The notes under the pieces are model-generated. The model ran no database searches. It was not told where the DNA came from and was given only the letters and a program-made list of their open reading frames with translations. From the NCBI RefSeq assembly GCF_002994745.2, contig NC_037091.1, positions 57,087,612 to 57,151,611 of the forward strand: a stretch of DNA of 64,000 nucleotides, given 5' to 3'. Positions 56,242 through 64,000 of this stretch are shown one piece after another; within the stretch, counting starts at the first letter, position 1, and each line of letters opens with the position of its first letter. The position numbers and the translations under genes are program-made. This DNA comes from Rosa chinensis (taxonomy: Eukaryota; Streptophyta; Magnoliopsida; Rosales; Rosaceae).

Positions 56242-58417
56242 TGAGACTACATGGTGTAAGTACCCACCCTTTCTAAACCTATCCCGGGAGAGGTCTTGTA
56301 CATCTAGCTCGCCGTGTCCGTCACCGCGATCAGCGCCGCCCTGGTCAGGCAAGATAGCAATGAGCTGCCAGTCTATTACACCGGCAAAGGGTTCAACGAT
56401 GCCAAGTCCAGGTACTCTGACATCAAGAAATTCGCCCTCGCACTCCTCACGGCCGCCCAACGATTACGACAATATTTCCAAGCGCACACGATACACGTCT
56501 TGACCAACCAACCCCCTGAAACAAGTTCTTTAGAAACCGAAATCTTCGGGAAGACTGGTAAAATGGTCCATCGAACTCGGCAAGTTCGACATTTATTACA
56601 CGCCACGTACGACCGTTAAAGGGCAAGCCGCTGCCGACTTCATCGCCGAGTTCATACCCCTAGAAGATGTCGCGCCCTCAGACGAGACTGTCTCGGAACC
56701 CCGTGCCATGCCCACATGGACTCTCTACGTGGACGGATCCTCCAATAGTAAGCTCAGTGGTGCCTGGGTGGTCTTGACTGACCCAGAGGGGAACACATAC
56801 GAGTATGCGCTACAATTCAAATTCAAGGCCTAAAACAACGCAGCCGAGTACGAAGCACTGATTGCTGGCATCCAACTGGCCAAGGAATTAGGCATCACGA
56901 AACTGGCAATCTTTAGTGATTCCCAACTCATCGTCAACCAGGTCGACGGCGATTTCCAATCCAAGGAGTCGCATTTATCTCACTACCAATCTCTCGCCAA
57001 GACCTTACTCCAGCGATGCCTCACCTACCATACAATTGCCCTGATCCCTCGGGCATAGAACAGCAAGGCGGACGCCCTGGCGAGGTTGGCGACATCCCCC
57101 CAGACACCGATATGGGAAATCTCAAGTTGGAAATTCTAGACAAACCAAGCTTCAATAAGCCATTCTCGGAGATATTCCTGACCGAGAGCGAGCGTCCACC
57201 TTCATGGATAGACCCATTTATCGACTACCTCTCTAAGCGTATCGAGCCCCAGGACAAGGTTATCGACACCAAGCTTCGCAGAAGAGCAACACTGTACACG
57301 GTACAAGAAGGCAAACTATACAGGAAGGGCAGATCTTTCCCCCTACTAAAATGCATCTCCCTCGAGGAGGGACAACTAGTCTTTCTATCGCTACATAGCG
57401 GAATTTGAGGCAACCATGTAGGTGCAAGGAACCTGGCATTTAAGGCACTGCGTACAGGGTACTATTGGCCCACCATTGAACAAGACGCGAAACACATCGC
57501 TAGCGCCGCCTTAAATGCCACCAGTTCGCCAACCTCCCTCTTGCACCATCGGTACCACTCTTGATCATCATCGCCCCTTGGGCATACTGCCAGTGGGGTT
57601 TAGACTTCATCAGCAAGTTCCCAATAGCACCAGGACAGCTCAAGTTTGCCATCGTCGCAGTGGATTACAACACCAAGTGGGTCGAGGCCGAGGCCTTAGC
57701 CACGATCACGGTTACCAAGGTCATTAGCTTTCTATGGAAAAACATATACTACCGATTCGAAATCCCCAAGACCATCATCAACGGAGCCCAGTTCGATAAC
57801 GATACTCTTATGGACTTCGTTGGCCAGTATAGCACGCAGATCCGATATGCCTCCCCCACTCACTCACAGACAAATGGCAAAGTTGAAGCTGTCAATAAGA
57901 TAATCAAGCAAAACTTGAAAAAAAGGCTCGACGATGCCAAGGGCTTATGGGCCGAAAAACTCCCGAGGTGCTATGGGTGATAAGGACAACCCCAACAGAG
58001 GCCAATGGAGAATCCCCTTTCTGCTTATCATTTGGCACCGAGGCCGTGATTCCTGTCTAACAGGAGGTGCACAGCAAGAGAGTCGCATGCTTCGACACAC
58101 TCACCAACTCGGAGGGGTTGAACCTTGACTCGGACCTCCGGGAAGAGCGACGCGAGCGAGCCCATTTGCGGAACATCAACAACAAGTAGTGCATCACCCG
58201 CTATTATAACGCCAGAATCCTGCCTCGCCTCCTCTCTGTTGGGGATTGGGTGATGAAGGAAAAGATGCCAACCCCAACAGGACTCAAGGCCACATGGGAG
58301 GGGCCATATGAAATCATCGAGGCCGTCGGACCCACAGCTTTCTACTTGAGGGGAGCGGATGGTATCACCCTCCCAGATCCGTGGAACGCCCAGCATCTCC
58401 GATATTACCCTAAATAG
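56242..58417 (+). pseudogene. B2 pol part 2: RNase H, second RNase H, integrase
   Basis: Continues the frame broken at 44220. The first RNase H has NELPVYYTGKGFNDAKSRYS and ALLTAAQRLRQYF, then a frameshift near 56515. The second, archaeal-type RNase H has YVDGSSNSKLSGAW, NAAEYEALIAGIQLA and SDSQLIVNQ, with stops at about 56830 and 57056. Integrase starts GNHVGARNLAFKAL, but part of the H-H-C-C cysteine region is replaced by out-of-frame sequence near 57500. The expected ITDNG motif reads IING near 57775, losing a catalytic Asp. KVEAVNKIIKQNLKKRLDDA is present. After further frameshifts it ends WNAQHLRYYPK with TAG at 58415. Confidence 0.85.
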
Positions 58418-58689
58418 GGCACGGGTTCCGCAGCATCTCTGCCTCGCCTCAGCAACGCGATCGCACCCCTCCCCCCCCCCCTTCCCAATGCTTGTAAGCA
58501 TCAATATTATCTCCTTTTACCTTTCTTAGTCAACTGTATTTTGCAGCTGCCTCCGCACAGTATTATATGCTATGATATTACATATATCTCGACTGCTCTC
58601 GTAATGACTGCAACGCTCCTTATCACCACACCCACAACGTATCAGTAGAATGTCAACGCTTATCGCCTTTCAACCTATGATCGGTCACA
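58418..58689. other. B2 3' region, truncated
   Basis: A C-rich run near 58470 and AT-rich sequence follow the B2 stop. No 3' LTR in plus orientation is present before the hAT fragment, so B2 lost its 3' end. Confidence 0.4.
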
Positions 58690-59259
58690 CCTCTCCCGTT
58701 AGCATATCCCAATCCTATTCTTCAGGAGGATCTTTAATTGGATCAAGACAATATCTATCCACTTCATGTTGCACAACCACCTCTTCCGATTCCCTCAACT
58801 CTGTTTTCCATTTCTTTAACATGTCAGCCCTTTTACCACTCAAGGTCCTTGTACTAGAGCTGCTACTTCCACTCCTTCTACTAGTAATGCCATTCCCTGA
58901 ACTTGTTTTACCTTTCTGAGGTCCATTTGAAGATGCATACAAGTCAGTAAGCTGCACAACTAACTCTTTCAATTCTTCCGATGCCTTCTTAACTTGCGAA
59001 CCATCATATCCAAGCATATCTCGACAAGTACTGCCAAAATTCCTAAGCCTATACTTAGGATCCAACACTAAAGCTACCAAAAGAAGCTGGTTCATGTCCT
59101 CTAGCTTTGCAATGTACTTCATAAACTTGGCTTTCATCTTCACATCCATCTGATAAAGGGTTTTGTGTGCCCCATGCTCAAAATCTTCCTCATCTCTATC
59201 GAACAAGTCCTCTATCTTAGCTTTAATGCTAACAATGTCATGGAATGCTTGATGTGAGG
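58690..59259 (-). pseudogene. hAT transposase fragment
   Basis: The minus-strand frame, open from about 59255 to a stop at 58715, encodes the C-terminal half of a plant hAT (RICESLEEPER/zf-BED type) transposase. It shows the block KFMKYIAKLEDMNQLLLVAL, then VLDPKYRLRNF, then EVDRYCLDPIKDPPEE, the start of the hAT dimerisation domain. The N-terminal zinc finger and the rest of the dimerisation domain are absent. It is interrupted upstream by the B-type LTR at 59260. As a fragment it cannot be active. Confidence 0.75.
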
Positions 59260-59663
59260 TGTTTCAGCTGTCTCGGAAGGGGTTCGATCCATCTAAATCA
59301 TGGGATAATCTGGTCTGCCACTATTGCTATCAATCTCTCTTATCTACAAAACAGACAAAGGTCAGAGGGAAGACCGGGCGTGTCGGCCTTCAACTCTCCG
59401 ATGCCTAAGTCAGTATCGATACAAGATAATGAGAATGGAAAGCGATAGTAAACAGTTACCTCTTTGGGTTGTTGGAGATGCCCTTATTGTAGCATATTTG
59501 TGGGAGTCTGGCTCTGTTTCTTTCGATATGGGACGCTCAGGATCCCGATATCGCCCCATAGGGTATCAGGATCGCCAGCTGGGGGATTTGCTTACTTCTT
59601 ATATTGGAGATACGAGTCTCGTGCTTCCGATACTTATGCCTAGGAGGTATGTGCATACCAACA
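59260..59663 (-). repeat. Family B LTR, minus strand
   Basis: From TGTTTCAG to GGTATGTGCATACCAACA, 404 bp, the reverse complement of the B2 LTR type. It is followed by AGTCCCCGGTCAAGAG, which reads as a reversed polypurine tract. So this is the 3' LTR of another minus-strand B copy (B3) inserted in the hAT fragment. The rest of B3 is not recognisable beyond about 59810. Confidence 0.8.
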
Positions 59664-60402
59664 AGTCCCCGGTCAAGAGTTCTCTTGGGTGGGGAGTTTG
59701 TTTTTGGAAGAAGTATCGGAAGTTCAAGGAGAGTTCGTGCCACGTGGCTTCCGTTCAACCATTACCCCCAGTGCCCCAAATCCCCACTTAAGAGGAGTCT
59801 TGGCTGGGGAAAGGAGATCGTACTCGCACTTGGCGTTATGTCGCTATTGCAAATTGGTGGTAGGGTTTCATGCGTCTTTTGGCTCATATGTTATTATTTC
59901 TGGTGGCTTTCTCCGGGTACCTCACACAGAATGCTATACCGTCTGGGGTACCGATCCAACTCCTAAATCCTGTATCAAGAACACAACGTTATAGGGGTAA
60001 ACCGTACCGGACGGTTTACACCTCTCCGATGCCTGAGTGAGAAACTAATAGATGTGTATCAAGTAAATAGTAAACAAAGGAGTTATTACTCGTAAAAGGT
60101 GGTTGTGCTAATGTCTTTATACTAGAGCATGGGAAAGGAGTCTCCCCTATCTTCGATGTGGGACACAGGTTGTTCTTCTGATGCCATATCAGCCCTCTTG
60201 TTGTGTGAATAGATGGGCTGTGCTGGCCTTGCCCCGGGCCCTGGGTGCCCGGGGTGGCATCCCACATGAGCCCCGCCATGGTGGGTCGTGAACCCGGCCC
60301 ATGGCATAGTACCTGAGAGTACCAATGGGGCCCAGCCAATAGTGCCAAACTTAGTTGAGACTTCCCCAGTATGTACAGTTATGCCCTGGTGACACGTGTA
60401 GT
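59664..60402 (-). mobile_element. B3 3' region and a further LTR-like fragment
   Basis: After about 150 bp of B3 3' leader, sequence near 59972-60400 has family A/B-like LTR features in reverse: CTCTCCGATGCCTGAGTGAG (compare CTCTGATGCCTAAGTTAGTC in family A) and ATCTTCGATGTGGGAC. The body differs from A and B, so it represents another gypsy-type family. Boundaries are not resolved. The hAT MITE at 60403 interrupts it. Confidence 0.45.
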
Positions 60403-61016
60403 TAGGCCTGGCAATAGTGCGGCCACGGGCGGACTTAACGGGTTGAGCCCGATGGGTTCACTGGTTAACCGTTGGAACCCGTTAAGACCGCTAAGGTTTT
60501 TTTTTTTTTTTTTAATTTTAAAATTCTTTTCTAATCAATTACCCACTAAAACCCGTTAATACCTTTTAACAATAAATTGGCCATTAAAACACGTTAAGAC
60601 CCATTAACATAAAAATGAATTTCTTTTTCTTTTTTTTTTGCATTTTTTTAAACTCTTTTTCACACCCATTATCTATTAAAACCCTTCTAAAAAAAAAAAA
60701 AAAAATTATTTTTTTTAAACCCTCTTCCAACCCATTACCCATTATAACTCTTTTTCATTGTTGATTTTCATTAAATCAAAAGTTAATACATATTGGGCTC
60801 ACAATTCTAAAAAAAAATAAATAATAAATTTTTTTTTTTTCTCTTCTAATCGGGTTCGATGGGTTCCGTCGGGCAACCCGTTTCCGCCCGTTAACTAACG
60901 GGTTGTTAACGGGTTGGCAGCCCATTAACATGTTAAGTTATCGGGCGGAAATAAATGGGTTTTTAGCAGGCGGTTAATGGGCGGTTAACGGGTCATGGGC
61001 TGAATTGCCAGGCCTA
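60403..61016. mobile_element. hAT MITE, 614 bp
   Basis: Perfect terminal inverted repeats of at least 13 bp (TAGGCCTGGCAAT) and a perfect 8-bp duplication CGTGTAGT (60395-60402 and 61017-61024) show a recent hAT insertion. The subterminal parts are dense in CCCGTTAA/TTAACGGG motifs in both orientations, and the centre is a T-rich/A-rich tract. No transposase is encoded. Confidence 0.92.
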
Positions 61017-61024
61017 CGTGTAGT

Positions 61025-61665
61025 GATGTCATTCATTTTTCGTGTGCGGGAAGCCCGATAGACTGGAGTTCGGATCATGTAATAATGGCGTAGCGGTAAG
61101 GAGTCGAGGCGACGACACATAACTTTTGTAACGTTCAGGGATGTCAGACACGTGGGGAGATCTGGTGTCGTTGTCCTTGCACGTCCAACGGTCCCTGCAT
61201 TCTCGAGGTCCCTATATAAGGACAAAGGGAAGATATTGAGGTGGTTACTGTTCCTGTATTCTTTTTGGAGATTGGGATAAGAACGTATTAAAGTTACAGC
61301 CTTTGGCATGTAGAAAGTTTGAAATTTTCAGGTGGTGGTTGGAATTTCGTTTTGTTGGCGTCGTTGCCTCCATTTTCTGGTTGGAGGATTGAACAGGTAC
61401 ATTGTCTCTTGGCCTTTCTGGGTTTATCTGAGAGCGTTTTCTTGTGTGGGATTTGTGAGGGGGGTCGTTTTTCGGGAGAGAGATTTGCCGGTGGATTCTA
61501 GGTTGCGTTAGGTCCGGTGAGGTTTTGGATAGGGTGAATTTTGGGTTGAGCTGGGCTTGCTATTGCTGTTCCGGGTTAGGTTATTAGGATTTGAAATTTT
61601 GCGGGGTGGGTCGAGGAAGGCGATAGATAAGGGGTGATTGACTAGTCGTTTGTATCACTCGCAGT
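61025..61665 (+). promoter_or_regulatory. Promoter-like segment with TATA box
   Basis: TATATAA at 61213-61219 follows a GC-rich stretch with CACGTGG (61151) and CACGT motifs. T/G-rich leader-like sequence with possible splice signals follows. It resembles in style the aORF promoter region of family A (45740-46488), but I found no aORF-like coding sequence after it. The frame at 61666-61881 is Gly/Arg/Ser-rich and not recognisable as a gene. Confidence 0.3.
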
Positions 61666-61894
61666 ATGGCGTGGGAGCATGGCGGTCGCTGTAGGCGAGA
61701 GAGTTCCTCTCTTAGAGGTGAAGGAGTTTCTCGTGGTGGTGTCGGCACTTCTCGTGGAGGCGGCGAGGGTGTTTCTTGCAGTTGTGGCGAGGGTGTTACC
61801 CGCAGAGGTGGTGAGGGTGTTCCACGCGGGGGTGCTGCGGCAGTTCCCAAGGAGGTGGCGAGCACAAAAGTATGGGCGTAAAGCTCCATAATAG

Positions 61895-62860
61895 TCCCAC
61901 CCGGTAGGGTAGAATGAGGGTTTGGGCCTCTGGTACCCAATGGGGTAGAATGAGGGCTTGGGCCTCTGGTACCCGGAAGGGTAGAGTGAGGGCTTGAGCC
62001 TCTGGTACCCGGTAGGGTAGAGTGAGGACTTGAGCCTTGTGATAAGTGGTATGAATAAGTCCCCCAAGTGTAGAGAACGATCGGGAGGTGAGATGACTCA
62101 AAAGCAAGGGATTGGACCATGGCTTACCCCTTGGGGGTACCTCGCTCGGGGCGAGGGTTTATGAGGGCCTATGGAGTAGAGAGGCTCGGGGCCTCATGTA
62201 CCCGATGGGGTGAGTGAGCCCGTGATCCCGGTGGGATTGAGAGCTAGGTCTCGTACCCAATGAGGGTATTATGGCCTTGGGCCTCTGGTACCCGATGAGG
62301 GTGTCTGGCCTTGGGTCTCTGGTACCCGATGAGGGTTGGGCTGACTCATATACCTAGTGGAGTAGATAGGCTCGGGGCCTCATGTACCCGATGAGGTGAG
62401 TGAGCTCGTGATCCCGGTGGGATTGTTGAGGGCTTGAGCCTCCTTAACCTGATAGGGTTTTTATGGGCTTGGGCCTCTGGTACCCGGTAGGGTTTGTGAG
62501 GGTTGCACCTCTAGTACCCGATGGGGTGAAATGAGGGTTTGAGCCTCGTGTACCCAGTGGGGTAGAATGAGGACTTGAGCCTCCTTAACCCAATGAGGTT
62601 GAATGAGGGTCGGTAAGCCTCCTATACCCAGTGGCATGGCCTCGGGTAGAATGATGGTTGTAACCTCGTTGGCCTCCGGTACCCGGTGGCGTGACCCCAG
62701 GTAGAATGATGGCAATGGCCTCTGGTACCCGGTGGCGAGGCCCCAGGTAGAATGATGGTTTGAGCATCGTAACGCCGTTAGGGTATACGGTGGCGTGGCC
62801 CCGGGTAGGTAGGCTCGAGCCTCTTAACCCCGTTGGGGTACCTCACTCAGAGCGAGGATT
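61895..62860. repeat. Minisatellite of about 37-bp units with GGTACC
   Basis: Units of the type GGTAGGGTAGAATGAGGGCT, TGGGCCTCTGGTACCC recur four times at about 61900-62040. They continue in diverged and expanded forms (CCCGATGAGGGTGTCTGGCC, TGGGCCTCTGGTACCC) to about 62860. Reading frames on both strands here (for example 61584-62120) are repeat-driven and not supported as genes. Confidence 0.75.
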
Positions 62861-64000
62861 TTAAATGCCGCGTGGTACACTCTGTCTAGTGTTGCATGTA
62901 TATATGTAGCAATTTAATTGACTTGTAATCAAGTTAAAGTATGACATTAATACATAGGCACAATTGATATGATAATAGATATGATATCGAAATTATCAAA
63001 TATCATAGGCATGCTTAGATTATAGAAATCATTATTTGAAGCATGTAAACCATTGCATTAGCTCAAATTTGAAAGTGTAAATGAGAACTTATCTTTTGCC
63101 GATTGGAGAAGTTGAAAATTAAGATTGATCCAAATACCAAATCATGTTGAAGTTGTCCAAGCATGACGTTCTGTGTGATCGACGAATGATGGTCAATAAT
63201 TTGCTTGGCCTTGTATGCACAAACAAGGTGCCCGGTTTAGAGTGATTTGTTTCCTCCAAAAGCAAGACAAAAGAAGTGATTAGCAATCAAAAGAAGTGAT
63301 TAGCAATTTATATAATTTAATTGATAAATCACATATATTTTATTTGTATACTTTGATATGGTATGAGAGATTAATATCTATGTAAAATTGTTTTACATGT
63401 AGGCAGAGCATAAGTGATCATGCGTCCCGGAAGGGGCACTGTCATTACTCGAACATGGCATGGGTGAAGTGTTTGTAGAACTTTTTATCATGGCAGCATG
63501 CTTAAAAAGTAGTAATTTGACATATGGTCCACGTGTATTATGGAGTCAAGGTTGCGTGAATAAGCGAAGCAGGTGAATATGATAATTTTTTTTAAGGGGT
63601 AATTCCCGCATACCCAAAAATTCTTGGTATTTTTCCCAATTGCCCAACACTTTGGTATTTCACTATTGACAACAGACAAAGACTAACATGGATAGTTTTA
63701 ACAAACAAATGCCCTCTGTATCCTATGTTGACCTTAGATTCTTCTACCGTTCTATTCAGTCAAAAGGAAACAATAAAAAACATTAAAACAAAAACAAGAC
63801 TAGCCTTCAACATGCCACATTTCGCCTAACGACTTCCTGTCTAAACGGCTACTCACAGGGCGGAATCACTGCTGCTTGTCCTAATTTTTCTGTTTTAAAA
63901 CTGATTCTTTTGGCTGAACAGTAAGGCTTTAGAACTTTAGCTTTCCATGGGATGCATGCACTCGAATGTTCAAACTTTGACATAGTAGACTATGCATGAT
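62861..64000. other. AT-rich flank, no feature seen
   Basis: About 1.1 kb without coding potential, RNA gene or clear repeat terminus. A short direct repeat AAAGAAGTGATTAGCAAT occurs twice near 63270-63307. The stretch 63600-63670 (CCCAAAAATTC, TTTTTCCCAATTGCCC) may be the start of another element whose other end lies outside the window. Confidence 0.4.

Noticed and set aside
61584..62120. 178-codon Ser/Pro-rich minus-strand frame
   Set aside because: Driven by the minisatellite; all frames of the array stay open because the unit lacks stops, so openness is not evidence.

Overview
This is plant nuclear DNA from a eudicot: introns are GT-AG, coding islands are sparse, and the window is packed with hAT, Mutator-like, LINE, SINE, Ty1/copia and Ty3/gypsy sequence. 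Several repeats look familiar from Rosaceae genomes, but that is an impression and not shown here. I see one apparently intact host gene, MAK16 (nine exons, 5597-8980), and two dead metabolic genes: a 2-oxoglutarate/Fe(II) dioxygenase (9791-10425) and an aldo-keto reductase (14503-15835).

Layout. 448-3580: a hAT-like non-autonomous element (8-bp near-perfect target duplication) carrying a nested inverted repeat (1526-3415) whose loop holds a fragment of a class II TCP transcription-factor gene. 3822-4959: a SINE and a 5'-truncated LINE, each with its own target duplication. 5392-9345: MAK16 with its leader and a SINE in intron 3. 9791-15835: the two pseudogenes, separated by an LTR-like block, a foldback element and a hAT MITE. 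16059-16923: a Mutator-type MITE with a perfect 9-bp duplication. 17450-18755: a Ty1/copia remnant cut at its protease motif by the first large gypsy element.

18756-59663 is a nested pile of Ty3/gypsy elements of the Tat lineage, recognised by an RT-RNaseH-second RNaseH-integrase order. Family A (LTR about 510 bp) has one long copy, A1 (18756-30501, 3' LTR truncated), two solo LTRs (28146-28652 and 34110-34629), and a 12-kb composite (44221-56236) flanked by the duplication GCCTC. The composite is a minus-strand A copy whose middle was replaced by the 3' half of a plus-strand A copy. Family B (LTR about 400 bp) has a truncated copy B1 (about 30655-34740), a longer copy B2 (40319-58417, split by the composite) and a further LTR (59260-59663). 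Family C (about 36440-40318) is a non-coding element that shares its LTR terminus, primer-binding site and 3' leader with family A, so it looks like a non-autonomous partner.

The most interesting unit is in family A. Downstream of pol and in the opposite orientation lies a spliced antisense gene (a region resembling the 'putative gypsy type transposon' domain, then a long coiled coil). Upstream of its leader is an array of about 60-bp repeats, most containing the palindrome CCGCTAGCGG or a near copy. Pol and the antisense gene converge on a conserved hairpin. All copies here carry stops or frameshifts, so the unit is visible only as decayed copies.

59664-64000 holds fragments of a further LTR-type element, a hAT MITE with a perfect 8-bp duplication (60403-61016), a promoter-like segment, a 37-bp GGTACC-bearing minisatellite (about 61895-62860) and featureless AT-rich sequence.
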